From positions 62,001 through 126,000 of the forward strand of contig DASVQE010000052.1 in NCBI GenBank assembly GCA_036389275.1: DNA of 64,000 bases. Direction: 5' to 3'. The DNA is from QHVT01 sp036389275. GTDB lineage: Bacteria > Acidobacteriota > Thermoanaerobaculia > Gp7-AA8. The position numbers and the translations under genes were made by a program. Within the stretch, counting starts at the first letter, position 1, and every line of letters begins with the position of its first letter. Under the pieces are notes generated by a model. The model did no database searches and was not told where the DNA came from. It was given only the letters and a program-made list of their open reading frames with translations. This document shows positions 44,601 through 54,405 of the stretch, piece after piece.

Positions 44601-47600
44601 GTGTCACTCTACGGGAGGAGACAATTCGCAACGACGACCACCAATAACCGCCACCACGATCCGCGCGGCAGCACCTGGCGCCGCTGGGACCTGCACGTCC
44701 ACACGCCAAAATCGTTCGTCCAACACTACCCCGGCGGCGATACCCCCGCCGGATGGGAAGCCTTCCTCACGGACCTCGAACACCTCCCGCCAGACATCAA
44801 GGTGCTCGGCATCAACGATTACCTATTCATCGACGGATACGAACGCGTCCTGAACGAAAAGCAGCAAGGGCGACTCGCGAACATCGACCTAATCCTGCCC
44901 GTCATCGAACTACGCCTCGACAAATTCGGCGGCACTGACTCGCACCTCAGCCGCATCAACTACCACATCATCTTCAGCAACGAACTCACGCCCACCGAGA
45001 TCCGCGAGCAATTCCTCAACCTCCTCACCGCCGACTACACGATCGGCGAACCATTCAACAACGTCATCAACACGACCACCCTCACGGAGCTAGGACAGCA
45101 ACTCATCGACGCAACGCCACCAGCAAAACGCACGAGCGAACAGCCACTCACCGTCGGTTACAACAACCTCAACTTCCACCTCGCCAAGATCGAACAGCTC
45201 TTAGAGAACACGACGTTCACGAACAAGTTCCTCACGGCCGTAGGCAAAACCGAATGGGCAGACGTGAAGTGGCAACAAGGTGCCGCAGACAAACGCACGA
45301 TCATCGACCGCGCTGACTTCGTCTTCGTCGCAGCGCAAACACCTGACCACTGCCGCAAGGCGCACGACGCACTGCGCGCCGAAGGAGTCAACCACCGACT
45401 ACTCGACTGCAGCGACGCGCACTACCCCAGCAACAGCACACACAAAGACCGACTCGGCAACTGCTACACCTGGCTCAAAGCCGACACCACGTTCGACGGC
45501 CTCCGCCAAGTACGCCATGCCCCAGGAGAACGCATCTTTCTCGGGGACATGCCACCGAAGCTCCAACTCATCAAACAACAACCCACAAAATTCATTACCG
45601 ACATCGAAATCCGCCGAAAGCCCTCCGCTCCGATAACGGAGCAATGGTTCAACAACCAGCTGCCGCTCAACCCCGATCTCATCGCGATCATCGGCAACAA
45701 AGGAATGGGCAAGAGCGCACTCACCGACATCATCGCGCTGACGAGCAACGCCGAAGCAGACCCACAAACTTACGGCTTCCTGACCGAGCACAAGTTTCGC
45801 GACCGCAAAGACAACAAGGCACGACACTTCACCGCAACCACCACATGGGCAAGCGGCGACGCCATCAACCGCGGGCTCGACGAGAACGTGCCGAGCGGCA
45901 CCGTCCCCATGGTCAGGTACATCCCGCAAAACTATTTCGAAGCCCTGTGCAACGAAACCACGAACGCAGCACGCCTGCAGCATGAGCTCCGCAGCGTCAT
46001 CTTCAGCAACCTCTCCGCAGCGCAACGAGGCAAGTTCGCCGACCTTGATTCACTCATCAAGGCGCACACGAACGAGGCGGCACGACACATTGACGAGCTA
46101 CGGGCAGAACTACACACCGTCAACCGCCACATCGCGCAACTCGAACGCGATCTCTCAACGACAAAACGCAAAGAACTCGAAGACGCGCTCCAGCAAGCAG
46201 AGGCAGCGCTCGCAGCACACGACCAGAATCAGCCGATGCCCGTTTCCGCACCTACGCAGCAGGCAAGCACGCCAGACCTCGACGCGACACGCAAGGAACG
46301 CGATGAACTCGATCAGCGCATCGCCGCGGAACGGCTCCACTTGCAGGATCTCACGAAACACGCACCCGCACCCGAAATCTTGTTGCGCGCTTTCGCACGC
46401 TGCAAGAGACGATTGCAAAACTCCGCACGAGCGTCACGACCGACCTCCAGCAACTCGGCATGAGCTTCGAGCAACTGCTGCCCGCAAGCGTCAACCTGCA
46501 ACCACTCGAAGAGCACACGGCGGCAACCGAAGAGCAAATTGCAACCACCGAAGCGCTCCTCGACGGCACCGACGGTCTCATCGCCACACATGCCGCGCTT
46601 CTCACGCGAATCGCCAAACTGCAGGACGCACTCGATGCACCCGCCCGGGCATACCAGCAGTACCTCGATCACCAGAAGCAATGGGAGCAACAGCGCACCC
46701 GCATCATCGGCAGCACAGACACACCCGGATCAATCGAGTACCTCAAGGCACGACTCACCACAGTGCGCAACGCCCAAGTAGAACAGCTCGCGGCGCTCGA
46801 TGCAGAACGCCTCGACCTCGCGCGCGCCATTCACGAGCAACTCCGCAGCATCACCACATTCCAAGCAACGCTCTACGCCCCCGCCGCAGAAAGGCTCGCA
46901 AATCATGCTGTCGTTCGAGCACAGCTGAACGTGAACTTCACCAGCAAGCTTGTGGACACCGGACTCGCGCCACAGTTCATGAAGCGCATCAATCGAGCAC
47001 GAATCGGCAAGTTTAGCGAGGAGCACGCGATGCGTGACCACCTCACGCCCTTCGACCTTGACAACACCGACGACATCGAACAGCTCCTCCGTACCACTAT
47101 CGAACTCCTTCACCAAAAACCGCATGGTGAACCGAGCGACATCGACGACGTGCAGCGACAGCTGCGCAAGGACGAGAAAGCAGAGGACCTGTACAACTTC
47201 CTCTTCGGGCTCGAGTACCTCGACCCACAATTCGCGCTTCGAATCAACGATCGCGAACTCGCACAACTCACCCCGGCGAGCGAGGCAGCCTTTTGCTCGT
47301 CTTCTACCTCGTCATCGACCAGGACGATCGGCCGCTCATCATCGACCAACCCGAGGAGAACCTGGACAACCAGAGCGTCTTCGAACTCCTCGCGCCCTGC
47401 ATTACCGAAGCAAAGCGCCGGCGACAAATCATCATGGTCACGCACAACCCGAACCTTGCTGTCGTCTGCAATGCCGAGCAGGTCATCTGGTGCAGGATCG
47501 CGAAGGACACGGACCACGCCGTCACGTACGAGACCGGGAGCATCGAGAATCCCTCGATCAACAAGCACCTCGTCGACGTTCTCGAAGGGACGTGGCCCGC

Positions 47601-47640
47601 CTTCACGGACCGCGGACACAAGTACCATCAGTGGTCCTAG
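44601..47640 (+). pseudogene. PHP-domain AAA ATPase (TrlF-like), split by two frameshifts
   Basis: About 1,010 residues when rejoined. The first frame (44,601-46,463, GTG start; GGGAGGAG lies inside the first codons, so the true start may be slightly later) has a PHP phosphoesterase domain with DLHVHTP (His32, His34) and DCSDAHYP, then Walker A GNKGMGKSALTD (about residue 365) and a coiled coil. Near 46,370 coding moves to the frame that continues after 46,463 (ARFRTLQETIAKLRTSV), and near 47,280 to a third frame with VFYLVIDQDDRPLIIDQPEE (Walker B) and VTHNPNLAVV. Each shift is a one-base loss. This architecture matches large SMC/RecN-like PHP-AAA proteins annotated as the TrlF family, thought to act on nucleic acid; an anti-phage role is inferred. 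There is no partner gene on the same strand nearby. Confidence 0.72.
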
Positions 47641-47672
47641 GGCGCGCACTGGAGTGCTCGGTGCGGGCCGCG

Positions 47673-47789
47673 CTACCAGCGCGCACCCCAATCGCCGCAC
47701 CCGCACGAGCAGACCCAGACGGGCCAGTCGATCCCGTCCTCACGGTCGGTCATCAGCCGAATCGGATGATCGTGGTGGTAGGCAGCCAT
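47673..47789 (-). CDS. 38-residue protein with CSCGC motif
   Basis: The frame from ATG 47789 reads MAAYHHDHPIRLMTDREDGI and ends VWVCSCGCGDWGARW. It starts two bases after the stop of the next small gene, with which it appears co-transcribed. The clustered Cys, His and Trp residues suggest a metal-binding mini-domain. It is supported only by context and composition. Confidence 0.4.
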   Translation of the reverse strand: MAAYHHDHPIRLMTDREDGIDWPVWVCSCGCGDWGARW

Positions 47790-47791
47790 GC

Positions 47792-47968
47792 TTACCACTC
47801 TCCGCCGCACACGGTGCAGTAGACGATCTCGTGGTCGTCAGCGGTGAGGTACGTGTCGAGCCGGTGCTTGTGGTCGAACGCCTCCGGGATGGGATCATAC
47901 GGTGGGCGGTACCCATCAGGCGCGAGTTGGCGCGGTGGTGTGCGTAGGTAGGTGCTGTGCTGGTTCAT
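47792..47968 (-). CDS. 58-residue protein with CTVCGGEW end
   Basis: The start at ATG 47968 is fixed by a strong Shine-Dalgarno (CGGAGG) nine bases upstream. The product begins MNQHSTYLRTPPRQLAPDGY and ends IVYCTVCGGEW, a single Cys pair like one half of a zinc ribbon. The neighbouring 38-residue gene also carries a Cys cluster. Its function is unknown. Confidence 0.5.
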   Translation of the reverse strand: MNQHSTYLRTPPRQLAPDGYRPPYDPIPEAFDHKHRLDTYLTADDHEIVYCTVCGGEW

Positions 47969-48469
47969 GGGGTTGTCCTCCGAAAGAGCGATCGTTGCTC
48001 TTTCAGCGGGGCGACTCGTGCGCATCCCACACACGAAGCTATCTCGCCAGCGACCGAATTGGTCGCAGCGGGACCTCGCCAGGCATCACGTCGTCGCGGT
48101 GGCGAAAGATTCGCTGATCGTGCGGTGCGCACCACCGGTCCGAAGCGCAACCATCGCCAGGAGGACGAGCCAGAAGAACACCGCTGACGTGAAGGATCGC
48201 AAGAAACCCCGGCAACGCCTGAGCGCGTGAGACGCTTCCTCCGGGGCGATTTGCTCAACTTCTTAGCACACTCCCAACCCGGCTGCCTGGCGTCGATTCC
48301 GAAATTCAAAGGTAGGGAAATTCCTTTCGGCGTCACTCCTCCTATTGAACGGCTGCTTTGGGTCCAAGCGTTCATCGCAACACTTCCCGGCTCGGAAAGG
48401 TATCGCGGGAGTTGGCTTCACGCGGTGATGCGTGTTTCCTCACCGGCCGGCGACTCGGGGAGGATCTTG
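47969..48469. other. 500-base gap with a hairpin abutting a ribosome-binding site
   Basis: No convincing gene. GAAAGAGC-GATCGTT-GCTCTTTC (47,982-48,004) is a perfect 8-bp stem whose edge touches the Shine-Dalgarno of the minus-strand 58-residue gene and could act in its leader. A frame open from 48,227 is in phase with the downstream membrane-protein gene, but its sequence before 48,470 does not look like protein and lacks a ribosome-binding site. Confidence 0.45.
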
Positions 48470-50446
48470 ATGACCGCTGCTGCGTTGCCCATCGCGTATG
48501 ATCCGGAGCCTGATTCTCTCAGTGGCAGGCCAACGCTTTTCCAACTGCACGAGCAAACGCTGCTCGACCTCGCCGCGATCTCTCAGCTTACGGAAGAAAC
48601 ACCCGCGTCGCGTGTCAGCGAGACGGTCGCAAACCTCGCAGCCCTGCACGACACCGAACTCGTCAAGAATTTAGAAACACGTGCGGCGCTACTCGACAGC
48701 GAAGCAACATTCGTGGAGGAAGACCTTCGCGAGCGGGCAGCGCTCGTCCCGGATCTCAAAGCCCGGTACACGCGCCGAGCGGAGTTGCGGGACACGCAGG
48801 TATCACTGAACGAACAGATCGTGCGCGCACAAGTGGAGCTCCTCGCGCGCCGGCAAAAAGCTGAAGAAGAGCGGCTCGAACTCGAGTTGGAGCGCGTGCG
48901 CTCTGAGGAAGCATCACTCCGCGCGCAGAACGATTCTGACACCGGCTTAGACGATCAACCGAATTCACGGCAGCAGCGTGTCGCACAACTCCAACAGCGC
49001 CGTGAGGAGATCCTCAAGACAGAAGCATCAGCATTCGAACGGGAAGAGTATCTACGGCAACGATGGATCACCCGCACAGTGGCAGGATTTCTCCTTTGGC
49101 TTGGCTACGCCAGCGTCGTTGCCACCGGGTCGGTACTCGCATTGATCATGAGCGGACGAAGGGCATTTGATCTTCGTCCGCTCGTAGCAGGCACACGTGC
49201 CATCGTCGCCTCAATCTTTCCCACCTTCCCAGCATGGTTCCGACTCTCCGTAACGATCATCTACGTGGCGTTCCTGCTCGCCGCGATCATCGGGGTATTC
49301 ATCGCGTGCGATGCAATCCTACGAAAGCGTTGGAAATGGGACGCGGAGAAGAAGTCACGCCCAGATGCGAGCGCCCAGATGACGCCGCAGGCGCTCACAC
49401 CCCGAACCTATGCGCGGTTCGTCGCGCTGCTACCTTTCACCTTTCTTGGAGCGATCCTGCTCGTTGTCCTCACCATCGCTCCGACCTTCGGACTCCGCTC
49501 AGGTGATGACGCCAGTGTCCTCATGTCGATCTTCCCGAGCGTCGGGTACTCATTCATCGGCATCACCATCGCGTTTCTCGCGACCGGCGTATTCATGATG
49601 TATTTCATCCGTGTCATCGAGCCGCGAAGTACCCAAGGAGCGGTCCTGCGCCACTCATGGGAGTTTGCGATACCACCGCTGCTGCTCGTCACCGCCTTAG
49701 CCGTCGCACCCTATCAACTTTCGATCAGCGCGGGTGCTTGGCTCCCTTGGGCGGCCTTCATGCTCATGAGTTCTCTTGCACTCGCCTCCGGGCTCGTCTT
49801 CTACGGCATCTTCAAGGATGCGCGACGAGCACGCGAGCGCGTCGTACGTATCGAGAAACGCCTCCAGCGCCTCACGGGCGTTCCGGCTGATGACGATGAG
49901 GACACCGAAGAGGAACGAACGCCACTCGCGAGTGAGCGAGACTGGCTCCAAAGGGTGCTGCGTCGGGTCCGCTTCGGCCGCGTACCACGTTCCGCACAGG
50001 AAGCCCATCAACCCCCCGACCCGAACGCGAGCCAGGACCTTCTTGCGCCGCCGCCACCGATTCCCATAACGATCCTCGTGCCCGACTACCGCGCGATCGA
50101 TATGGTCGTCGCGCCGGAACTCGTCATGGCGATCGAGCAACACCGCGGCGCGCTTCGCCGCATCGATGCCGACCTGCACGAAACGCAAGCGGCGATCGCA
50201 CAACTAGAACCACTCGTCGCGCCGGAGACAATGAGCAAACTTCGCGAGCGACGTCTACTGCTTCAGGGTATGAAGCTCGCGCTTGCCACACATCAAGAAG
50301 AACGGCGACAACATGCACGTATCGACCAAGAGCTCCTGCTGCTGAAAATCGCCACAACACAAAGCGCGACGCAAGCCGTCGCACCACTCATCGCGGCCGT
50401 CAGGCATCCACTCGCGCCAGGGCCCGCTGAAGGAGCGACGCAATGA
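48470..50446 (+). CDS. Multi-pass membrane protein with long coiled coils
   Basis: A 658-residue protein. ATG 48470 is chosen because GGGGAGG lies eight bases upstream and in-frame sequence before it is not protein-like. Residues of about 45-200 form a coiled coil rich in Glu and Arg (EEERLELELERVRSEEASLR). About six transmembrane helices follow (TVAGFLLWLGYASVVATGSV; FRLSVTIIYVAFLLAAIIGV; FVALLPFTFLGAILLVVLTI; SVGYSFIGITIAFLATGVFM; FAIPPLLLVTALAVAPYQ; AAFMLMSSLALASGLVFYGI). The C-terminal 230 residues are cytoplasmic, with a Pro-rich linker and a second coiled coil. No known family was recognised. Its stop overlaps the next ATG (ATGA), so it forms a module with another coiled-coil membrane protein and a lipoprotein. 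Confidence 0.8.
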   Translation: MTAAALPIAYDPEPDSLSGRPTLFQLHEQTLLDLAAISQLTEETPASRVSETVANLAALHDTELVKNLETRAALLDSEATFVEEDLRERAALVPDLKARYTRRAELRDTQVSLNEQIVRAQVELLARRQKAEEERLELELERVRSEEASLRAQNDSDTGLDDQPNSRQQRVAQLQQRREEILKTEASAFEREEYLRQRWITRTVAGFLLWLGYASVVATGSVLALIMSGRRAFDLRPLVAGTRAIVASIFPTFPAWFRLSVTIIYVAFLLAAIIGVFIACDAILRKRWKWDAEKKSRPDASAQMTPQALTPRTYARFVALLPFTFLGAILLVVLTIAPTFGLRSGDDASVLMSIFPSVGYSFIGITIAFLATGVFMMYFIRVIEPRSTQGAVLRHSWEFAIPPLLLVTALAVAPYQLSISAGAWLPWAAFMLMSSLALASGLVFYGIFKDARRARERVVRIEKRLQRLTGVPADDDEDTEEERTPLASERDWLQRVLRRVRFGRVPRSAQEAHQPPDPNASQDLLAPPPPIPITILVPDYRAIDMVVAPELVMAIEQHRGALRRIDADLHETQAAIAQLEPLVAPETMSKLRERRLLLQGMKLALATHQEERRQHARIDQELLLLKIATTQSATQAVAPLIAAVRHPLAPGPAEGATQ

Positions 50447-51624
50447 CCGAACAGCCCACAACGACACCGACGACGCATGACACGGATTGGCATGCCGGGT
50501 ACGAGGACGGGATTATCGGCCAGACGTGGCTTGAGCACCATCGCATGCTCGGATTCGAGGCTGAGCGTGAACACGCCGTGGAACGCGGCGAGATCGAAAA
50601 GCGCATCGCGCGGGCACGTGCCGATCTCGCTACCGCAACGGAGGCAGCCAAGCGCGACGACGAGACATTTCGGAAGATCGAGCAACGACTGGCCGATGCG
50701 AGCGAGGACCGGGACCGGTACCCAAACCAGTACTCACCATGGATGGGTGCCGGCTTTGTGATCTGCGCGATCGCGATCATGGCGGCCGATTTCCCCTTAT
50801 CCCGCGCGATAGCGGAACAGATTCTTCACCGCAAAGCAGCAGCCATCTTCTCGCATGCGAATCTCGTCGCATGGGGCATCGTCGCCATGGGACTGTTCTT
50901 CAAGCTCATGGCCGATCCATTCATGAGGCCACGCTACCTGCTGCCCCCATACCTGCGCCGAATCTCCGTCGCCATGTCTGTGATCATCGCCATGATCATT
51001 GCACTCGGGCTTGCCTCGGTGCTCGGCATGCTAGGCCTCTTTCGAGGCGATACCATGACGCGCAGCACACCAGGAACCGCCACACGTTACGGCAGCACGA
51101 CAACGACCGCTCCCGCGGCGCCGCCGCCACAGGCGACAGGCCTTGCAAGTGTGTTCAGCCAGGACGCTGGCACGGTCGCAAAAGTCACGTTCCTCGCTCT
51201 CGCGCTCGTGCTGCCGATTATTGGCGGCATCTTTGCCGCCACCGGCACGGCACGCATCCACAACGCAAAACAGCTCAAGCGGTTCCACCGCACACACGAC
51301 GCTCGCAAGGAGGCGCACGAGGCAATTGCACGCCAAGTGCAGGAACGAACCGCCGAAGTTGCGGTTCATGAGCGCGACTTGGCAACCGCGCAATCGCACG
51401 CGGTCCTCTCCGATAAGCGGTACCACACGTATCTGCACGGGTACGAGCGCGGCCTGTGCGCTGCACAACCGAGCACGGGCATCGCCGAACAAATTCTCCA
51501 GTTTCTTCATCGGTGGGTGACGGCCGCGCACCAACGCGAGAACTTCATCAGAACCACCCTGGTCGCGAACCAGCAACGCGCCCGCACGGTGTGGGAGAAC
51601 CAATGCGACGAGCAGGCATCTTAA
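50443..51624 (+). CDS. Four-helix membrane protein flanked by coiled coils
   Basis: A 393-residue protein coupled to the previous gene by a four-base overlap. A cytoplasmic N-terminal coiled coil (EIEKRIARARADLATATEAA) precedes two hydrophobic segments (WMGAGFVICAIAIMAADFPL; NLVAWGIVAMGLFFKLMAD), a third at VIIAMIIALGLASVLGMLGL, a Thr/Ala/Pro-rich loop likely in the periplasm, and a fourth at FLALALVLPIIGGIFAATGT. A long C-terminal coiled coil (HEAIARQVQERTAEVAVHER) follows. The layout of paired membrane segments with cytoplasmic coiled coils recurs in the protein at 62,883. The last 22 bases overlap the lipoprotein gene. Its function is unknown; an envelope complex is inferred. Confidence 0.78.
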   Translation: MTEQPTTTPTTHDTDWHAGYEDGIIGQTWLEHHRMLGFEAEREHAVERGEIEKRIARARADLATATEAAKRDDETFRKIEQRLADASEDRDRYPNQYSPWMGAGFVICAIAIMAADFPLSRAIAEQILHRKAAAIFSHANLVAWGIVAMGLFFKLMADPFMRPRYLLPPYLRRISVAMSVIIAMIIALGLASVLGMLGLFRGDTMTRSTPGTATRYGSTTTTAPAAPPPQATGLASVFSQDAGTVAKVTFLALALVLPIIGGIFAATGTARIHNAKQLKRFHRTHDARKEAHEAIARQVQERTAEVAVHERDLATAQSHAVLSDKRYHTYLHGYERGLCAAQPSTGIAEQILQFLHRWVTAAHQRENFIRTTLVANQQRARTVWENQCDEQAS

Positions 51625-52379
51625 GCCTTCTGCTGCTCGCGTCCTGCACGATGTGCGAGGGACCGGAACCGCCGAAACCTCCGGCACGCACGTACTTCGT
51701 CTTCCTCGATCTCACGCGGAGCCTCAACGATGCACAGCAGCAATCGGTCAACGAGCGGATCAATGACCTCTGCCGTGGGATTCCTGGTCGCTCGCGGCTT
51801 ACGGTGCTACCGCTTGGCGGTTACGTCGCGCGCGCGGGCGTGCTCCTCCATGAAGAACTACCAGACGATAGTTTCGTCGACGGCGAACGCGACCTTGCAG
51901 ATCGCCGGGCCGCCTTGCCCGGTGAGATCGCGACGGCAGCGCAGAACTACAACGCGAGCATCACGGACAAGAACTTTCTCAAGAAGACCTGCATCTCGCA
52001 TGCACTCCACGAGGCACAACAGCGCATCGCAACGAGTGGTAGCCAAGAACCTGCTGAGATCATCTTCATTAGCGACATGCTGGAAGACTGTCCAACATCA
52101 GTGCTCGGCGGATCGCTATCGCTGGAAAAGCCCGACATTCACGAAGAACTCAAAAGAGCACAAACACTCGATCGACCCCTTCCCGACCTGCGCGGAGCCA
52201 ACATCACAGCGATCATTCCTGAAACCGGGCCAACGGCGACCAAGACCCCACAACCAAGCCTGCCAGAGCTGGAGTCGTTCTGGGGAACGATCTTCAAAGG
52301 CTGTCACACCGCGAGCTTCTCACTCGGAACCAGCATTCCGAGGCGGCTACTTCCTTCGGAGCCGAAGGAAGATGAGTAG
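51603..52379 (+). CDS. vWA-like periplasmic lipoprotein
   Basis: A 258-residue protein. The start at 51603 lies inside the preceding gene and gives a textbook lipoprotein signal: MRRAGILSLLLLASC, with lipid attachment at Cys15. Right after it, YFVFLDLTRSLNDAQQQ resembles the first strand and DxSxS metal site of a von Willebrand A domain (here D-x-T-x-S), and EIIFISDMLED resembles a later vWA strand. The rest is mixed alpha/beta, consistent with one vWA domain filling the protein. It is the third gene of the coupled module 48.4-52.4 kb, and probably the periplasmic partner of the two coiled-coil membrane proteins. The vWA call rests on motif shape alone. Confidence 0.72.
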   Translation: MRRAGILSLLLLASCTMCEGPEPPKPPARTYFVFLDLTRSLNDAQQQSVNERINDLCRGIPGRSRLTVLPLGGYVARAGVLLHEELPDDSFVDGERDLADRRAALPGEIATAAQNYNASITDKNFLKKTCISHALHEAQQRIATSGSQEPAEIIFISDMLEDCPTSVLGGSLSLEKPDIHEELKRAQTLDRPLPDLRGANITAIIPETGPTATKTPQPSLPELESFWGTIFKGCHTASFSLGTSIPRRLLPSEPKEDE

Positions 52380-52507
52380 GACGGCGTTCGGCCGACTGCA
52401 CTGGACAGAATGCGGCTCAGCGCTGATTTGCTAAATAAGCAAACGGAGGAGTAATCCCACCGCAGGGACGATACTGTTCAGGGTGTTCGCGATGGCTTCC
52501 GGCCGGA

Positions 52508-52777
52508 GTGCCTTTGTGCGCGGTCTGCGACAGGGAACCGACGCCGTATGTTCCGAAATGCGGCGGCTGCGGTAAACCGAATGAGGATCACGCGGTGGTG
52601 AAAGAGTGCTGGGCGACGTCCGAGGAGTCGCGCGTTCTTTCGAGACGGACACTGCGTCTTCACATGGCGGCTCGGCCATCGTTACGTACCTCGACGGTCG
52701 CGGTGAAGGCGGAATTCTATCGCAAACTCTCCATCTGCGGTCGGGCGGCTGAGGGGTGCCAGGTTACGGCAGGGTAG
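52508..52777 (+). CDS. Possible zinc-ribbon small protein
   Basis: A GTG-started frame of 89 residues whose first 35 carry CAVC and CGGC pairs spaced like a zinc ribbon. Beyond that the sequence is unremarkable and basic. There is no clear ribosome-binding site. The 463-base gap between the vWA lipoprotein and the MBL gene (52,380-52,842) holds nothing else that I can support. This may be a decayed fragment. Confidence 0.3.
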   Translation: MPLCAVCDREPTPYVPKCGGCGKPNEDHAVVKECWATSEESRVLSRRTLRLHMAARPSLRTSTVAVKAEFYRKLSICGRAAEGCQVTAG

Positions 52778-52842
52778 GGAATGGCAGCGTTCACGACACT
52801 CCTCATGTGAGGTCCGAGTTATCCAGAAGAAGGAGTTTCGCG

Positions 52843-53469
52843 ATGCGTTACGTGCTCGCACTGCTGCTCTCACTGTTTCCGCTCTCGCTAGTTGCGCAGG
52901 CGAACGGCAAGCTACAGTTGCACTTCATCGACGTCGGCCAAGGAGAGGGTGCACTGCTCGTCAGCCCCAGCCGGCAGACGGTGCTCTTTGATAACGGCGA
53001 CCTCAGCGGCGTGGAGACCGACGACTACCTGGACATCGAGACCGGCCTCGAGCCCGACGTGGGTCAGGTCGAGGTGTACAAGGTGCACCACCACGGGAGC
53101 CGGTACAGCAGCAACGAGGACTGGCTCGCCACCATCCAGCCACGCATCGGCGTTATCAGCACGGGTACGAAGAACAAGTACGGTCACCCGACACAGGAAT
53201 GCCTCGACCGCCTCCACGACGCCGGCATTACGACGTTCTGGACGAGCAGAGGCAAGGGTGCCACACCTGACCCGCAGCAAGACACGATCGCCGGCACGGT
53301 CATCGTCGAGTACACACCCGGCACCGGCAGCTTTACCGTGACCGGGACCCGCGCGAACGTCCACCACCCCTCGTGCCTCTGGGCGGACGCGATCAGCCCA
53401 GCGAATCGCCGCACGGGCACACCACCGAATGGTTGGACGCTCCACGCAGGGTGCCCCACTACTGAGTAA
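52843..53469 (+). CDS. Secreted metallo-beta-lactamase-fold protein lacking the HxHxDH motif
   Basis: A 208-residue protein. ATG 52843 has AAGGAG upstream and gives a signal peptide (YVLALLLSLFPLSLVAQA). The sequence follows ComEC/Rec2-type MBL hydrolases: LQLHFIDVGQGEGALLVSPS at the start and VYKVHHHGSRYSSNEDWL, then ISTGTKNKYGHPTQE, at the end. Between LFDNGDLSG and DDYLDIET, however, the usual 80-100 residues including the HxHxDH metal site are missing, as if the DNG and TGDLSG segments had been joined by an internal deletion. Without those ligands it should not be an active hydrolase. It may be a deletion mutant, an assembly collapse, or a binding-only derivative. It is followed six bases later by a trypsin-like protease gene. 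Confidence 0.75.
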   Translation: MRYVLALLLSLFPLSLVAQANGKLQLHFIDVGQGEGALLVSPSRQTVLFDNGDLSGVETDDYLDIETGLEPDVGQVEVYKVHHHGSRYSSNEDWLATIQPRIGVISTGTKNKYGHPTQECLDRLHDAGITTFWTSRGKGATPDPQQDTIAGTVIVEYTPGTGSFTVTGTRANVHHPSCLWADAISPANRRTGTPPNGWTLHAGCPTTE

Positions 53470-53474
53470 CCCAT

Positions 53475-54401
53475 ATGGACCGGGTGGCGAGACCAGAGCC
53501 GGAGGCACGCGGGCGCAAAGAGAAAACGAGCGCTGCGTCACTCCAATGGTCGAGGTGCGCTACGACACCCCCGCAATTCTTCGCACGTACGCTGCGTGCC
53601 GCCCTTGACGCCCTCGCCGGCACGCCAGGAGTGCAGCTGTCCTTCCTCGGCCACCGGCCGGGTTCGCAGGAACTCGCTTTCATCTGCTGCACCAGCGGTG
53701 GGTGCGTCCTGCCAAGGAGTCTCATGTGGACCGATAACACCGGCGATCACGAAATCCCCGTACACCGCGAAGCTTATCTAGGGAGCGAGGCCGAAGCCGG
53801 CACGGTCGGCATCGGTGACCGGATTCGTCGCGCGAACGGCGAAAGCGCCACTGTCGGGATCGTTATGGACCACCACCAGTTCGGACCGGTGCTCACGACA
53901 GCAGGACACCTGTTTCTCGACGGTTTTACGGATGGTGAACGCGTCTTCCTCACCACCGGCGGCGTGACCTACCCGGGCCGCGTCGTGAGCCGGCGGCTGG
54001 CAACCTCCCTCGACTACGCGCTCATCCAGCTCGACGAGCCGCTACAGCACCGCAACTGGTACTTACCACAGTACCGGCTGCGACAGCTCTTCGCGCCGAG
54101 TCAGGTCGACCGCGGTACTGCGCTCTTCATTCTCACGGCGGATCGGCTGCCTCGTAACGTCACGTGTAAAGCCGTCGGCGCACGCGGGATGATCGACGGT
54201 CGGCCGATGGAAGACTTGATCCTCACCGAGTGGCGTACGCGGCCAGGCGATTCCGGTGCATGCCTCGTCGACGCGCAGCAGCGCGCGTGGGGCTTACTCG
54301 TGGGCCGCATCGATACCGCGACATTCTCGCTTTCCGCCTTTGCGCCCGCACACCTCGCGGTCTTTGAAGAAACTAGTACGTTCATAACAAGAGAGGAGTA
54401 A
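53475..54401 (+). CDS. Trypsin-like serine protease without signal peptide
   Basis: A 308-residue protein from ATG 53475. The chymotrypsin-fold triad is visible: His145 in VLTTAGHLF, Asp180 in TSLDYALIQLD, and Ser260 in RPGDSGACLVD. The 100 residues before the protease domain show no hydrophobic signal, so the enzyme seems cytoplasmic unless released otherwise. Such intracellular trypsin-like peptidases are a known component of bacterial conflict systems, where they are thought to cleave or activate an effector. Here it lies between an exported MBL-fold protein and an outer-membrane-like protein, five bases before the latter. The substrate is unknown. All catalytic residues are present. Confidence 0.78.
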   Translation: MDRVARPEPEARGRKEKTSAASLQWSRCATTPPQFFARTLRAALDALAGTPGVQLSFLGHRPGSQELAFICCTSGGCVLPRSLMWTDNTGDHEIPVHREAYLGSEAEAGTVGIGDRIRRANGESATVGIVMDHHQFGPVLTTAGHLFLDGFTDGERVFLTTGGVTYPGRVVSRRLATSLDYALIQLDEPLQHRNWYLPQYRLRQLFAPSQVDRGTALFILTADRLPRNVTCKAVGARGMIDGRPMEDLILTEWRTRPGDSGACLVDAQQRAWGLLVGRIDTATFSLSAFAPAHLAVFEETSTFITREE

Positions 54402-54405
54402 GTTC

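Noticed and set aside
46464..47947. Separate protein continuing to 47,947 in the second frame of the PHP-AAA gene
   Set aside because: After about 47,280 that frame gives Ser/Thr/Arg-rich nonsense, while the neighbouring frame carries Walker B and ends at 47,640.
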